Shown here in pieces: positions 44,114 to 53,856 of a stretch of DNA of 64,000 nt. The stretch covers positions 744,001-808,000 of the forward strand of contig NZ_CP046977.1 in assembly GCF_030408455.1 (NCBI RefSeq), written 5' to 3'. Numbering within the stretch: the first letter of the stretch is position 1; each line of letters begins with the position of its first letter. The notes under the pieces were generated by a model. It was not told where the DNA came from and made no database searches. It saw nothing but the letters and a program-made list of their open reading frames with translations. Source of the stretch: Corynebacterium atrinae (GTDB lineage Bacteria; Actinomycetota; Actinomycetes; Mycobacteriales; Mycobacteriaceae). Both the position numbers and the translations under genes were made by a program.

Positions 44114-44941
44114 CTAGTCAAACACCGTCTTGTTGGCGATCCGGCCTAGCCCGTCGATCGCGATCGTGACCACGTCGCCGTCGCCGATATAGCGCTTCGG
44201 ATCCCGGGCGTGGCCCACGCCGCCCGGGGTGCCGGTGACGATGACGTCGCCGGGATCCAGCGGGTAGATGTGCGAGATGTGCTCGATGAGCGTAGCTGGC
44301 TCGAACACCAAGTCGTCGATTCGGGCGTCCTGCATCAACTCGTCGTTGAGGTGAGTGGTGAGCCGGTTGTCTCCGAAGTCGAAGTCGTCGGCCGTGGTCA
44401 TCCACGGGCCGAACCCGGCGGAGCCTTCAAGGGATTTGCCCTGGTGCCACTGCAAGGTCTGGTACTGGTAGTCCCGCATGGTGTAGTCATCCATCACGGC
44501 GTATCCGGCGATGTAGTCTGCAGCGTCGGCTGCCGCCACTCGGCGGGCGCGCCGACCGATGATGACCGCCAGCTCACCCTCCCAATCCAGGGCGTTCCTG
44601 GCGTAGTCGGGGACGTGAACATCGTCGAAAGGCCCGGTCAGGGCGTCGGCGAACTTGATAAAGAGGGTGGGAACCTGCGGGGTTTCGCGGCCCATCTCCT
44701 TGATGTGGTCGGCGTAGTTAACGCCGACGCAGATGATCTTGCGGGGATGGGGGATGACGGGGGCCAGGTCCCGTTCAGCGAAGGTGACCGGGGCGGCATC
44801 GCGTCCAGCGATCTCCCGCCACTCGGCCTCCTGGAGGAGCGAGCCCACATCGGAATAGTCGGCGATGGGGACGGCCGATGTGGGGGACTCGATTCGGGCG
44901 GCGAAGGTTCCGTGATCGGAACGAAGAGTGGCGAGGCGCAT
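44114..44941 (-). CDS. fumarylacetoacetate hydrolase (FAH) family protein
   Basis: A 275-residue FAH-fold enzyme. The metal-binding motifs are [19 protein letters not shown] (about 65-83), [19 protein letters not shown] (Glu ligand pair, about 118) and [13 protein letters not shown]. The C-terminal [20 protein letters not shown] is the family signature. Enzymes of this group act as acylpyruvate hydrolases, oxaloacetate decarboxylases or hydroxyhepta-diene-dioate isomerases; the substrate is unclear. It begins nine bases after the second pth gene and has GAAAGG as ribosome site. Confidence 0.88.
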   Translation of the reverse strand: MRLATLRSDHGTFAARIESPTSAVPIADYSDVGSLLQEAEWREIAGRDAAPVTFAERDLAPVIPHPRKIICVGVNYADHIKEMGRETPQVPTLFIKFADALTGPFDDVHVPDYARNALDWEGELAVIIGRRARRVAAADAADYIAGYAVMDDYTMRDYQYQTLQWHQGKSLEGSAGFGPWMTTADDFDFGDNRLTTHLNDELMQDARIDDLVFEPATLIEHISHIYPLDPGDVIVTGTPGGVGHARDPKRYIGDGDVVTIAIDGLGRIANKTVFD

Positions 44942-44950
44942 GTTACCTTT

Positions 44951-45496
44951 CTACAAGCTTCGTTCCAATTCGTCCGCAGCATCACCGAGCACGAAGGGCA
45001 GCTCGGCCGCCTCCTTGCTGCTAAAGGGCTTGAGGACGAAGCTAGCGGGATCCATTCGCCCCGGCGGGCGGCCGATACCAATGGCCAGGCGCTGGTACTC
45101 CTTGGTGCCCAACGACTTCGATACTGACTTCAACCCATTGTGGCCGTGATCCCCGCCGCCCAACTTGAGACGTACCTGGCCGAAATCCAACTCCAACTCA
45201 TCGTGCACCACGACGAGGTTGGCTGGCTCTACCTTGAAAAAGTTCGCTAGGGCCTTTACCGGCCCGCCCGAGACGTTCATGAAGGAACGCATTCGGGCGA
45301 GAATCACGCGACGCCCACCCAGCCGCGTCTCGGCGATCTCCGTGTTGGTGCGCTTGTGCACCGCCAATGTGGCGGGCATGGGGGAGGTGCGGGAGGTGAG
45401 TTCGTCGATAAGCATGACGCCGACATTGTGGCGGGTGGGGGCGTATTGCGCGCCCGGGTTGCCCAGGCCGACGATGAGGAGCGGGGAATCAGTCAC
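44951..45496 (-). CDS. pth: peptidyl-tRNA hydrolase (second copy)
   Basis: A 181-residue Pth of standard length. It shows LLIVGLGNPGAQYAPTRHNV at 6-25 with the catalytic His, RSFMNVSGGPVKALANFF, VVHDELELDFGQVRLKLGG and HGHNGLKSVSKSLGTKEYQR. It lies downstream of rplY after a terminator and upstream of the FAH-family gene; the rplY-pth order is widely conserved, so this may be the ancestral housekeeping copy. The other copy at 40800-41423 carries an N-terminal extension. Confidence 0.95.
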   Translation of the reverse strand: MTDSPLLIVGLGNPGAQYAPTRHNVGVMLIDELTSRTSPMPATLAVHKRTNTEIAETRLGGRRVILARMRSFMNVSGGPVKALANFFKVEPANLVVVHDELELDFGQVRLKLGGGDHGHNGLKSVSKSLGTKEYQRLAIGIGRPPGRMDPASFVLKPFSSKEAAELPFVLGDAADELERSL

Positions 45497-45533
45497 GCCC
45501 TACAGCAAACCACAACCGGTCCCTAGAATCGGG

Positions 45534-45556
45534 AAAACCCCCGCCTGAGCGGGGGT
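45534..45556 (-). terminator. rho-independent terminator after rplY
   Basis: ACCCCCGC / GCGGGGGT forms a perfect 8-base stem with a 4-base loop at 45537-45556. On the minus strand it is followed by TTTTC, 13 bases after the rplY stop. Confidence 0.85.
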
Positions 45557-45569
45557 AATCAAACCGAAA

Positions 45570-46214
45570 CTAGTTGTCGTTCTCGGAGCCCTCTTCGGTG
45601 CCCTCGTCCTTGCCGGCCTCGCCGACAGCGTCCTCGGTGCCCTCTTCGCCCTCTTCGGGAACTTCAGCAACCTCTTCGAAGGTGATGTTGAAGACGAGCA
45701 TCTCGGGATCGTTGGCCAGGGTGACGCCCTCCGGCAGAGCAATGTCGCCAGCGGTGACGACGTTGCCAGCCTCGATGCCCTCGACGGAGACAACGAGCTC
45801 TTCCGGAATGGAGAGAACGTCGGCCTCGACGAGCAGGGTGTCGGCTTCCTGGATGAGCATGGCGCCGGCGAAGACCTCGCCCTCGGCGACGATCGGAACC
45901 TCAACCTCGACGCGCTCGTCACGGTTGATGGCCAGCATGTCGACGTGGTCGATGTCGAAGGTCAGCACGTTCTGGTCGATGTGCTTGACCATGGTGAGGT
46001 GCTTCTCGCCATCGATGTCGAACTCGACGATGGCGTTGGAGCCATGGTTACGAACAACAGCGGTGAACTCCAGGCGGTCCACAGCGAAGTGAACGTTTTC
46101 GGAGTGGCCGGAGTAGATGACGCCGGGGATCTGGCCTGCGCGGCGGAGACGACGGGCGAAGCCCTTGCCGAACTCTTCGCGGTTGGCGGCGGTCAAAGTG
46201 GGGTACTGAGCCAT
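45570..46214 (-). CDS. rplY: 50S ribosomal protein L25 / general stress protein Ctc
   Basis: Binds 5S rRNA in the large subunit. The 214-residue long (TL5/Ctc) form has the N-terminal L25 domain at about 1-95 (GKGFARRLRRAGQIPGVIYS, HVDMLAINRDERVEVEVPI) and the C-terminal beta domain at about 100-185. A very acidic tail follows (EEGEEGTEDAVGEAGKDEG). AAGGAG precedes the ATG. It is followed by a strong terminator, then pth. Confidence 0.95.
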   Translation of the reverse strand: MAQYPTLTAANREEFGKGFARRLRRAGQIPGVIYSGHSENVHFAVDRLEFTAVVRNHGSNAIVEFDIDGEKHLTMVKHIDQNVLTFDIDHVDMLAINRDERVEVEVPIVAEGEVFAGAMLIQEADTLLVEADVLSIPEELVVSVEGIEAGNVVTAGDIALPEGVTLANDPEMLVFNITFEEVAEVPEEGEEGTEDAVGEAGKDEGTEEGSENDN

Positions 46215-46385
46215 GAGGCTTCAAGCTCCTTCGTGGTATTTGAGGCCGACCGCTGCCCGAGGGCCCGCGACCGACTCTGGTCTGAGGTACGTGTCCTCGT
46301 CGAGTCATCGCAGGCCTATGAAAGACCACATGATCGCGTCGATAACGGCCCAGAAGTGGGCCCTCGCCGAGACGCGGCTACTTTA

Positions 46386-46766
46386 TCACGGCTGCGTCGG
46401 AGGCTCCAAAACTGGCGGCTCAAAGATAGAGGTCAGGCAGCTGTTGATGCCGTCGACTCGGGTCTCAAACAGCTCAATGGTCATGGAGCGCGAGTTGTCC
46501 CAGTAGAAGCGGTCTTCTTCCGACAAAGTGATGGTCAGCAGCAGCCCGCGCGTTTCCCATTGGACGTTCTTCGCCCGGAAGCCGTGCTCCTCGTCATCGG
46601 GTTGGATCCACACCTCGCCGGGCGGATCCATCGGCCCACGGCTGAGCAGCAGTGACCGTGGGGGCGTGTTCCCGGAGAAGCTGAAGGTAAAGACCATGGT
46701 GAACACGTCTTGCCGGTCAGCTTCGGTGTCAAGGTAGATATCCAGCGGGGAGTAGATGCGCGGCAT
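46386..46766 (-). CDS. conserved hypothetical protein
   Basis: A 126-residue protein, likely soluble and beta-rich (VWIQPDDEEHGFRAKNVQWE, LLLTITLSEEDRFYWDNS). No family is recognised. It starts five bases after the AlkD-like gene stop and is probably the last gene of the glmU-prs operon. The 171 bases between it and rplY hold only a small inverted repeat (GGCCCA-GAAG-TGGGCC at 46348-46363). Confidence 0.6.
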   Translation of the reverse strand: MPRIYSPLDIYLDTEADRQDVFTMVFTFSFSGNTPPRSLLLSRGPMDPPGEVWIQPDDEEHGFRAKNVQWETRGLLLTITLSEEDRFYWDNSRSMTIELFETRVDGINSCLTSIFEPPVLEPPTQP

Positions 46767-46771
46767 ACCTA

Positions 46772-47389
46772 CTAAAGGTACTTCGCCGCTTCCCTCCGCG
46801 TGAGCGCCGAAACCTCATGCCTGGCCAGGAAGCCGCGCACCCATTCCGGGTTGGTCTTGGAATAATCGCGCAGGGCCCAGCCCAGGGATTTGTTGATGAA
46901 GAACTCCTGCGAGCCCAGGTTCGCGGTGAGGATCTCGTCCAGCAGTGCAGTGTCGGTGGCCTCCCGCCGGCCCAGTTGGTGCTGGATCGCCGCGCGCCGG
47001 ACCCAGAAGTCCTCGTCGCGGGCCCACTCCAGCATCTGGTCCGCCGTCGCCGCCCGCCCGACCGTGGTGGCTAAAGCGTCGACGGTGTCCCACCAAGATT
47101 TAGTCGTAACCAGGCCCTTGAGGCGCTCGACGTCATCTGGCCCGAGGGGAACCTGCTTGAGGTGATCGCACGCCACGTATTGGAATTCGCGCTCGGGCCG
47201 CGCCCAGCAGTCATCGACCAGCTCCCAGTCAACTGCTTGCCGACGCCCCCGTAGCACCTCCTTCACCGCCGCCCGTCGGGCGGGCGCGGGCACACCGAGG
47301 AACGCGAAGCGTTCCCGCATGTATGCCGACATCGCGGCCGCACGTGTGGAGTCGGCGAGGGGGCGCAGGGCGGCGTCGATAAGCGAAAT
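46772..47389 (-). CDS. DNA alkylation repair protein, AlkD/HEAT-like
   Basis: HEAT-repeat protein of the AlkC/AlkD glycosylase family, about 205 residues. Typical parts are YMRERFAFLGVPAPARRA, WELVDDCWARPEREFQYVA, TKSWWDTVDALA and DEDFWVRRAAIQHQLG, with a C-terminal EFFINKSLGWALRDYSKTNP. The first ATG (47332) would remove the family's first helix. In frame upstream is an ATT codon at 47389, giving SLIDAALRPLADSTRAAAM. It begins two bases after the prs stop with GGGAG ten bases before it, so I place the start there as an unusual ATT. If ATT is not used, the gene starts at 47332. Confidence 0.75.
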   Translation of the reverse strand: MSLIDAALRPLADSTRAAAMSAYMRERFAFLGVPAPARRAAVKEVLRGRRQAVDWELVDDCWARPEREFQYVACDHLKQVPLGPDDVERLKGLVTTKSWWDTVDALATTVGRAATADQMLEWARDEDFWVRRAAIQHQLGRREATDTALLDEILTANLGSQEFFINKSLGWALRDYSKTNPEWVRGFLARHEVSALTRREAAKYL

Positions 47390-47391
47390 GG

Positions 47392-48369
47392 CTAGGCTTC
47401 TCCCTCGAAGAGGGTGGTCACGGAGCCGTTTTCGAAGATCTCATGGATCGTCTTGGCCAGCAACGGGGCGATGGACAGCACGGTGAGGTTCTTCCAGCCT
47501 TCGGTGGACTGCGGGAGGGTGTCGGTGGTGATGACTTCCTCCGCGCCGCACTCGGAGAGGCGCTCGCGGGCCGGGTCGGAGAACACGCCGTGAGTGCAGG
47601 CGATGACGACCGACTTCGCGCCGGCCTCCTTGAGCACGCGGACGGCGCCGGCGATGGTGCCGCCGGTATCAATCATGTCATCGAGGAGGATGCAGTCCTT
47701 GCCCTCAACATCACCGACGACGCGGTTGGACACGACCTCGTTGGCCACGTCGACGCTGCGGGTCTTGTGAACGAACGCCAGCGGGGCAGCCCCTAGGGTG
47801 TTGGCCCACTTTTCGGCGACCTTGACGCGGCCGGCATCGGGGGAGACCACGCACAAGTTATCCAGGGAGTACTTGCTGCTGATGTAATCCGTGAGGATCG
47901 GCATTGCGTGCATGTGATCGACGGGGCCATCGAAGAAGCCCTGGATCTGATCGGTGTGCAGGTCGACGGAGACGATGCGATCCGCACCGGCGGTGGCCAG
48001 CAGGTCGGCGACCAGGCGAGCGGAAATCGGCTCGCGGCCGCGGTGCTTCTTATCCTGGCGGGCGTAGGGGTAGAACGGCAGGATCGCGGTGATGCGCTTG
48101 GCGGAGCCGCGCTTCAGGGCGTCGATCATGATGAGCTGTTCCATCAGCCACTTGTTCAACGGCTGGGTGTGGGACTGGATGACGAAGCAGTCCGCGCCTC
48201 GCACCGATTCCTCGAAGCGGATGAAGATTTCACCGTTAGCAAAGTCGCGGGCGGTGGTGGGGGTGAGCTCGTAGTTGAGTTCACGAGCCACAGCTTCGCC
48301 GAGCTCCGGGTGCGCACGCCCGGAGAACAGCATCATATTCTTGTGGCTCTCAGTCCAGTGGGCAGTCAT
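47392..48369 (-). CDS. prs: ribose-phosphate pyrophosphokinase
   Basis: Makes PRPP from ribose 5-phosphate and ATP for nucleotide, histidine and cell-wall arabinan synthesis. The 325-residue protein shows LFSGRAHPELGEAVARELN, CFVIQSHTQPLNKWLMEQLI, FPYARQDKKHRGREPISARL, the divalent-metal motif VSVDLHTDQIQGFFDGPVDH and the PRPP loop LLDDMIDTGGTIAGAVRVL. GGAAGG precedes the ATG. It is nine bases downstream of glmU, the common bacterial glmU-prs order. Confidence 0.97.
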   Translation of the reverse strand: MTAHWTESHKNMMLFSGRAHPELGEAVARELNYELTPTTARDFANGEIFIRFEESVRGADCFVIQSHTQPLNKWLMEQLIMIDALKRGSAKRITAILPFYPYARQDKKHRGREPISARLVADLLATAGADRIVSVDLHTDQIQGFFDGPVDHMHAMPILTDYISSKYSLDNLCVVSPDAGRVKVAEKWANTLGAAPLAFVHKTRSVDVANEVVSNRVVGDVEGKDCILLDDMIDTGGTIAGAVRVLKEAGAKSVVIACTHGVFSDPARERLSECGAEEVITTDTLPQSTEGWKNLTVLSIAPLLAKTIHEIFENGSVTTLFEGEA

Positions 48370-48378
48370 GGTTGCCGC

Positions 48379-49851
48379 TTAACCTTCCTGGTTGGTTGCG
48401 TCAGTGGTCGCGTCTTGAGCACGCGCGTGAGCAGCCGCCTCGGCTGCCGGAGTGCCTGGACGCTTCTTCTCGACCCAGCCTTCAATATTGCGCTGCGGCC
48501 CGCCCGAAACGGCCAATGCTCCCGGGGGAACGTCCTCCCGGATTACTGTACCTGCCCCGGAATACGCGCCATCACCCACGGTCACCGGAGCAATAAACAT
48601 CGTGTCCGAACCGGTCCGCACATGCGAACCGATGGTGGTGTGATGCTTGTTGACGCCGTCGTAGTTGACGAACACCGACGAAGCCCCAATGTTCGACTCC
48701 TCTCCGACGGTGGCATCACCGATGTAGGACAGGTGCGGGACCTTGGAGTTGCGCCCGATCTGGGCGTTCTTCGCCTCGACGAAGCCGCCGAGCTTGCCGC
48801 CCTCTCCTAGGACGGTCTTCGGGCGGATGTAGGTGAACGGCCCGACGGTGGCGTTGGCCCCGATGGTGGAATCACTGCCGTGGGTGCGGATCACGGAGGC
48901 ACCCTCGCCGACGACCATGTTGCTGAGCGTGGTGTCGGGGCCGATGATGGCGCTATTGCCGATAGTCGTCGTGCCCCACAGCTGGGTGCCGGGGTGGATG
49001 ACCACATCTTGCCCGATCTGCACCTCGACTCCGATGAAAGTGCTATCCGGATCGATGATGGTGGCGCCGCCACGCATGGCTGCCTCGACGGTGCGGCGGT
49101 TGAGTTCCCGCCCGGCGTCGGCCAGCTGGACCCGATCGTTGACACCAGCCAGCTCGCGGGGATCGCGGGCGATGTGGGCGCGGACCGGGTGCCCGAGGCT
49201 GCGGGCGATGCCGAGGACGTCGGTGAGGTACAGCTCGCCCTGCGCATTATTGGAGTCCAGCTTGGTCAAGGCGTCTCGCAGGATCGCCCCGTCGAAGGCG
49301 AACACTCCGGAGTTCACCTCATCGATCTCCAGCTCCGCGTCGGTGGCATCCTTTTGCTCGACGATGGCGGTGACCTCACCGTCATCGTTGCGGACGATAC
49401 GGCCATAGCCGGTGGGATCTGCCAACCGCATGGTGAGGACGGTGACGGCGGAGGCGGCTGACGAGTGGGCGTCGATCAGCGATTGGATCGTGTCCGACGT
49501 CAACAGCGGGACATCACCATTGGTGACGATGACCGTGCCGTCAAAGCCCGGGATCGGTTCGAGCCCGCACTGGACAGCGTGGCCCGTGCCGTTCTGCTCA
49601 ACCTGGACGGCCTGCAGAATATCGCGGCCCAGCTCTTCAGAGACGGCACTGACCGCCGGGGCGACCTGCTCGCGCTGATGCCCAACGACCGCAACGATGT
49701 GCTCCGGGTTCACTCCCGCGGCGGCGTAGAGCGCATGGGAGAGCAACGACCTCCCCCCGATCTCATGCAATGTCTTCTGCTTCGTGGACTTCATGCGGGT
49801 GCCCGCTCCGGCAGCCAAGACGACGACGGCGCAGTCGGTGAAGGTAGTCAC
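48379..49851 (-). CDS. glmU: bifunctional UDP-GlcNAc pyrophosphorylase / GlcN-1-P acetyltransferase
   Basis: Makes UDP-N-acetylglucosamine for peptidoglycan and mycothiol synthesis. The 490-residue protein has the N-terminal uridylyltransferase domain ([20 protein letters not shown] at 8-27; [12 protein letters not shown] near 105). A C-terminal left-handed beta-helix is made of hexapeptide repeats, with [20 protein letters not shown] and [20 protein letters not shown]. The GTG start at 49851 has AGGAGA about nine bases upstream; the longer reading to 49899 is not family-like. First gene of the glmU-prs-AlkD-like operon. Confidence 0.96.
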   Translation of the reverse strand: MTTFTDCAVVVLAAGAGTRMKSTKQKTLHEIGGRSLLSHALYAAAGVNPEHIVAVVGHQREQVAPAVSAVSEELGRDILQAVQVEQNGTGHAVQCGLEPIPGFDGTVIVTNGDVPLLTSDTIQSLIDAHSSAASAVTVLTMRLADPTGYGRIVRNDDGEVTAIVEQKDATDAELEIDEVNSGVFAFDGAILRDALTKLDSNNAQGELYLTDVLGIARSLGHPVRAHIARDPRELAGVNDRVQLADAGRELNRRTVEAAMRGGATIIDPDSTFIGVEVQIGQDVVIHPGTQLWGTTTIGNSAIIGPDTTLSNMVVGEGASVIRTHGSDSTIGANATVGPFTYIRPKTVLGEGGKLGGFVEAKNAQIGRNSKVPHLSYIGDATVGEESNIGASSVFVNYDGVNKHHTTIGSHVRTGSDTMFIAPVTVGDGAYSGAGTVIREDVPPGALAVSGGPQRNIEGWVEKKRPGTPAAEAAAHARAQDATTDATNQEG

Positions 49852-49916
49852 GTGGGGGAGTCTCCTCTTAATTAATGGGCGCTCGTTCGAAACCAGCATA
49901 TAACTGCACCCAGACT

Positions 49917-51134
49917 TTAAGCGGAGACTTCCCTGAGTCGAAGGGACGCGGCCACCCCTACGAGGCCAATGGCGGCGAGGAAGATGAGCGCCGCCGACGA
50001 CCCCGCCAGCGCCACGAGGCCAGAGAGCGCGCCAACAAGCAGGAGGATTATCCCCATTAGGGTGTTGGCCGCCCCGACGTAGCGGGTGCGTTGATCGCCC
50101 TCCGCCATGTCCACGATGTAGGTCTTGCGAGCCACCCTAATCGCCGTGTGGGCGAGGTTGACCAGGAAGAACCCGGCGGGGAACACCCAGGCGCTGGCGC
50201 TGGTGGGAAGCCACTGGGCGGCCGCGACCAAACCGAGGACCAGCAGCGAGCCGATGAGAGCCCCAAACGCCATGACGTTGCGGGAAGAAGCATCCGACCA
50301 GATGCCCGACACTCGGCCACCGATTACCGAGGCCAGACCAGAGGCGATAAGGAAGGCGCCCAGGCCGGTGAGGCCATGCCCGATTTCCTGACTCAGCGTG
50401 ACGATGAACGCCGTCGACAACGCCGTCACCAGCAACAGCGAGCGGGCGATGACGAAGCGGCGGAAATCGCGATCCTGGGCAAACAGCAGCCAGGTATCGG
50501 TCCACCACGAGTCGGCCAGGCTCTGCGGCTCGGTGGTGTTCTCCGGCTCCTCGATGGTGTGGAAAACAGCCCCCGCCACCGCCCACGCGCCCGCCGAGGC
50601 GAAGATGAGCGCGGCGAGCACCCACGTCGGGATATCAGTGCCCAAGTACTCCAGGAACAGGCCAACGGCTAGGGCCACCGCCCCGCCCACTGCCGCCGCC
50701 CGACCAGTAATGAGCCCGCGCCGCCCCTTGGAAATCGTGCGCCCTTGGACATCCTTGGAAGCGATGGAACACATGGCCCGGAAGACGGCGAGGACAGCGA
50801 AAAGGAGGGTCACCGCCACGCCCAGGGCCGTGCCCGAGAGCGCGAGAGCGGCGACGCCGATTCCTGCCGCCGCCCCTGCCTGGCCGAGCGAACCCACTAC
50901 CCAGATTCTTTTGCGTGAGCGCTGCGTGAGCACCCACGGCGTGAAGGCAGCCTGGGGGAGCATGGAACCCGACTCGCGGATTGGCACGAGCAACGCGATG
51001 AAAAACCCCGGGGTGCCAGCCGCCTGCAGCAGCCACGGCAGAACCGTCTTCGCCGCGACGATCTGATCGCCCACGTTCTGCAGGCCATTCGACCAGATAA
51101 ATCGGCGGGCGTTGCGTTCTTCGAGGTGGTCCAC
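49917..51134 (-). CDS. MFS transporter
   Basis: A 405-residue membrane protein with about 12 hydrophobic segments arranged as in the major facilitator superfamily, with a charged central loop (about 190-225: [20 protein letters not shown]). The conserved pieces [20 protein letters not shown] and [17 protein letters not shown] are family-like. Substrate unknown; a drug or metabolite exporter is likely. The GTG start is at 51134 with AAGGGATG about 12 bases upstream. It is divergent from the 2OG-Fe(II) oxygenase gene. Confidence 0.8.
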   Translation of the reverse strand: MDHLEERNARRFIWSNGLQNVGDQIVAAKTVLPWLLQAAGTPGFFIALLVPIRESGSMLPQAAFTPWVLTQRSRKRIWVVGSLGQAGAAAGIGVAALALSGTALGVAVTLLFAVLAVFRAMCSIASKDVQGRTISKGRRGLITGRAAAVGGAVALAVGLFLEYLGTDIPTWVLAALIFASAGAWAVAGAVFHTIEEPENTTEPQSLADSWWTDTWLLFAQDRDFRRFVIARSLLLVTALSTAFIVTLSQEIGHGLTGLGAFLIASGLASVIGGRVSGIWSDASSRNVMAFGALIGSLLVLGLVAAAQWLPTSASAWVFPAGFFLVNLAHTAIRVARKTYIVDMAEGDQRTRYVGAANTLMGIILLLVGALSGLVALAGSSAALIFLAAIGLVGVAASLRLREVSA

Positions 51135-51175
51135 GGTGCTGGTTCATCCCTTGCGGCGGTGAATAAAAAAGACTC

Positions 51176-51222
51176 CGAAATGGACCGCTTAGTCTAGCCT
51201 GTGTTTCCACGGAACCATTTCG
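51176..51222. promoter_or_regulatory. inverted repeat in the MFS/oxygenase divergent promoter
   Basis: CGAAATGG (51176-51183) and CCATTTCG (51215-51222) are perfect arms 31 bases apart between the two divergent start codons. This is a possible regulator site; the interior contains TAGTCT-type -10 candidates. Confidence 0.35.
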
Positions 51223-51246
51223 TCTCTACCTAGGAAAACACAGCCC

Positions 51247-52275
51247 ATGACGCATCCGAAATCCTCCCTACCCGTTATTTCGCTGTCTACTCTTCTAGGT
51301 GACCTTGGTCCCGCCAATCGAGATAGAGAAATAGCCCGCCTGCGGGAGGTCACCCACGACATCGGCTTCTTCTACCTCGCTGACCACGGGGTGCCCACGG
51401 AATTGCAAGATGAGCTGTTCGCGGTGGCTAAGGATTTCTTCGCCCTCCCCCTGACGGCGAAAGAGGAGATCGCCTTCACCGACAACCCGCACTACCGCGG
51501 ATATTCCCGCCTCGGCGAGGAACTCACCCAAGGCAAGACGGATTGGCGCGAGCAAATCGACTACGGGGCCGACCGGCCCGCCCTGGTGGACGGGTTGACG
51601 GAGCACCCCTGGCGCATCCTTGAAGGCCCGAACCCGTGGCCGAGCGCCCTGCCACGCATGAGGCCGCTCATCAACGAGTGGCAGGACCTATTGGCAGACG
51701 TCGGATTAGAGCTCCTGCGGGCCTGGGCCGAGTCGCTGGGCCAAGAACCCACCTACTTCGATGACATCTTCGACCACCCACACCCCATGATGAAGCTCGC
51801 CCACTACCCGGCCCCCTCGGAAGGGGAGGCGGCCCAGGGAGTCGGCGCCCACCACGACGCCGGGGTGCTCACCCTGCTGCTGCCGGAACCGGGCTCGGCC
51901 GGATTGCAGGTGCTCAAGGGTGGTTCGTGGATTGACGTGGAGGCGGTCCCCAACCTCTTCGTGGTCAACATCGGCGAGCTCCTCGAAGCCGCCACCGACG
52001 GCTACCTCGTCGCCACCCCGCACCGGGTCGTCCCCTCCGCGCCGGGCACCTCCCGCTACTCCATCCCTTTCTTCCTCACCCCCAACCTGGACGCCCGCTT
52101 CCCGCGGGTAGACCTCCCCGCCGAGTTCGCCGCCGCGGCACGTGGGTTAGGCAAGGACATGAATGACCAAGAGATTTTCGACATCTCCGGCCTGAACACC
52201 CTCAAGTCGCGCCTGCGTGCCCACCCGGAAACTACGGCTAAATATCACGCTGAGATCGCCCACGTCTGGGGTTAG
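51247..52275 (+). CDS. isopenicillin N synthase-like 2OG-Fe(II) oxygenase
   Basis: A 342-residue non-haem iron oxygenase of the IPNS/plant-type dioxygenase family. The N-terminal DIGFFYLADHGVPTELQDEL is the DIOX_N motif at about 38-57. The iron site is HHDAGVLTLLL (HxD at about 199-201) and TPHRVVPSA (distal His at about 257). The RYSIPFFLTPN segment binds the 2-oxoglutarate carboxylate. AGGAAA lies upstream of the ATG. Substrate unknown; antibiotic synthesis should not be assumed. Confidence 0.88.
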   Translation: MTHPKSSLPVISLSTLLGDLGPANRDREIARLREVTHDIGFFYLADHGVPTELQDELFAVAKDFFALPLTAKEEIAFTDNPHYRGYSRLGEELTQGKTDWREQIDYGADRPALVDGLTEHPWRILEGPNPWPSALPRMRPLINEWQDLLADVGLELLRAWAESLGQEPTYFDDIFDHPHPMMKLAHYPAPSEGEAAQGVGAHHDAGVLTLLLPEPGSAGLQVLKGGSWIDVEAVPNLFVVNIGELLEAATDGYLVATPHRVVPSAPGTSRYSIPFFLTPNLDARFPRVDLPAEFAAAARGLGKDMNDQEIFDISGLNTLKSRLRAHPETTAKYHAEIAHVWG

Positions 52276-52278
52276 TCT
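52273..52278 (+). promoter_or_regulatory. -10 box for leaderless multicopper oxidase mRNA
   Basis: TAGTCT overlaps the stop codon of the preceding gene and ends seven bases before the ATG at 52286. Confidence 0.45.
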
Positions 52279-52285
52279 GGTCGAT

Positions 52286-53809
52286 ATGACCCCTCGCCTG
52301 CGCATGTCCCGTCGAGTCTTCTTCCGCGGAACGGTGGTGCTGCTGGGAACAGCGGCTCTGGCGGCCTGCTCGGGGCCGACCCAACCCACGCCCCGCGGCT
52401 ACGACGGCGCACCCCGCCCCCTGCCGATCCCGCCTATCGACGAAGGCAGTCTCGACGGTCGCCTGAGAACCTTTACCCTGTCCACGCAGGCCGGCGAATC
52501 TGCCATCCTCCCCGACGGACCACTGACCCCCACGTGGGGCTTCAACGGCCCCCACCTCGGCCCGACCCTCCGCGCCCGCCGGGGCGATGACATCCGCGTC
52601 GACATCACCAACGACCTCGACGAGATGACCACCATCCACTGGCACGGCATGAAACTCCCCGCGGCCTCCGACGGTGGCCCGCATTCCCCGATCGAACCCG
52701 GACACACCTGGTCACCGGAGTGGACAGTCAACCAACCCGCCGCCACCCTCTGGTACCACCCGCACCCCCACGAACGCACCGCCCTGCACTGCTACCGCGG
52801 GCTCGCCGCCATGTTCATCCTCGACGATGACGTCAGCGATTCCCTCGACCTGCCCCGCACCTATGGAGTAGACGACATCCCCGTCGTCATCACCGACGCA
52901 AAATTCCACGACGACGGCCGCCTCGACGAAACCATCGACCCCACCTTGGGCCTCACTGGAGACACCCCGCTGGTCAACGGCATCACCAACGCCGCCTTCG
53001 CGGCCACCACCCGCCGCGTCCGCCTCCGCATCATCAACGGTGCCAGCATGCGCTTCTACCACCTCCAGCTTTCCGACGCCCGCCCCTTCCACATCATCTC
53101 CTCCGATTCCGGTCTCCTCCCCGCACCATCGGAGGTTGAATCGGTGTTGCTTAGCCCCGCCGAACGCATCGACATCCTCGTTGACCTTTCCCCAGGGGAG
53201 GAGCTCGACCTTGAATCCATCCCCCTCGACGGCAACTTCGGCATCCCCGAGGGCGAGAACTACACCAACTTCGGCTTCCAAGACGGCTTCACCCTCCTCC
53301 GCCTCACCGGTCCAGCCGACGACGCCCCATCCGTCGGCGCCCTGCCCGCCACCCTCGACCCCGCCGCCGCCGATACGCCCAACATCGCTGGTTCCAAGCG
53401 CCGCGACTTCCTCCTCAACACCTTCACCATCAATGACCAGCTCATGGACATGAACCGCGTCGACCTCACCATCGACCACCAAGGCCCCGAAGTCTGGACT
53501 GTTACCAACGGCAACTCCGACTGGCCCCACAACTTCCACATTCACAACGCCCGATTCAAGGTCCTCTCCCTCAACGGCGCCGACACCGACGCCGTCATGA
53601 CCAGCGGATGGAAAGACACCGTCGCCATTCCCCCGGGGGCCACCGCCGAGCTCGCCGTCGAATTCGGCTGGCACCCTGACCCCACCATGCCGTACATGTA
53701 TCACTGCCACATGCTCCTCCACGAGGATCAAGGCATGATGGGCCAGTTCGTCATCGTCGAACCTGGTGGGGAAGCGGATGTCCAAGCCATGGAGGGCCAC
53801 GCCCACTAG
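52286..53809 (+). CDS. multicopper oxidase, exported lipoprotein
   Basis: A 507-residue copper oxidase of the CueO/bilirubin oxidase type. All copper motifs are present: HWHG (about 118), WYHPHPH (about 156), WPHNFHIHNA (about 415) and YHCHMLLHEDQGMMGQF (about 472, with the T1 Cys/His and an axial Met). The N-terminus has twin arginines (MSRRVFFRG) and then a lipobox ending in Cys28 (LAAC), so the protein is probably exported folded by Tat and anchored to the membrane. It likely oxidises Cu(I), Fe(II) or phenols outside the cell. No copper operon is adjacent. Confidence 0.92.
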   Translation: MTPRLRMSRRVFFRGTVVLLGTAALAACSGPTQPTPRGYDGAPRPLPIPPIDEGSLDGRLRTFTLSTQAGESAILPDGPLTPTWGFNGPHLGPTLRARRGDDIRVDITNDLDEMTTIHWHGMKLPAASDGGPHSPIEPGHTWSPEWTVNQPAATLWYHPHPHERTALHCYRGLAAMFILDDDVSDSLDLPRTYGVDDIPVVITDAKFHDDGRLDETIDPTLGLTGDTPLVNGITNAAFAATTRRVRLRIINGASMRFYHLQLSDARPFHIISSDSGLLPAPSEVESVLLSPAERIDILVDLSPGEELDLESIPLDGNFGIPEGENYTNFGFQDGFTLLRLTGPADDAPSVGALPATLDPAAADTPNIAGSKRRDFLLNTFTINDQLMDMNRVDLTIDHQGPEVWTVTNGNSDWPHNFHIHNARFKVLSLNGADTDAVMTSGWKDTVAIPPGATAELAVEFGWHPDPTMPYMYHCHMLLHEDQGMMGQFVIVEPGGEADVQAMEGHAH

Positions 53810-53856
53810 GTGGCTCTAGGGATTTACTCCACCTGGCGGATTAGGGTGAGCTTTTC

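Noticed and set aside
46348..46363. GGCCCA-GAAG-TGGGCC hairpin as a terminator
   Set aside because: Only six base pairs and no T run; it may be chance.
52286..53809. Multicopper oxidase as part of a copper-resistance operon
   Set aside because: No copper ATPase, chaperone or CsoR-like gene is adjacent; only the oxidase itself can be supported.
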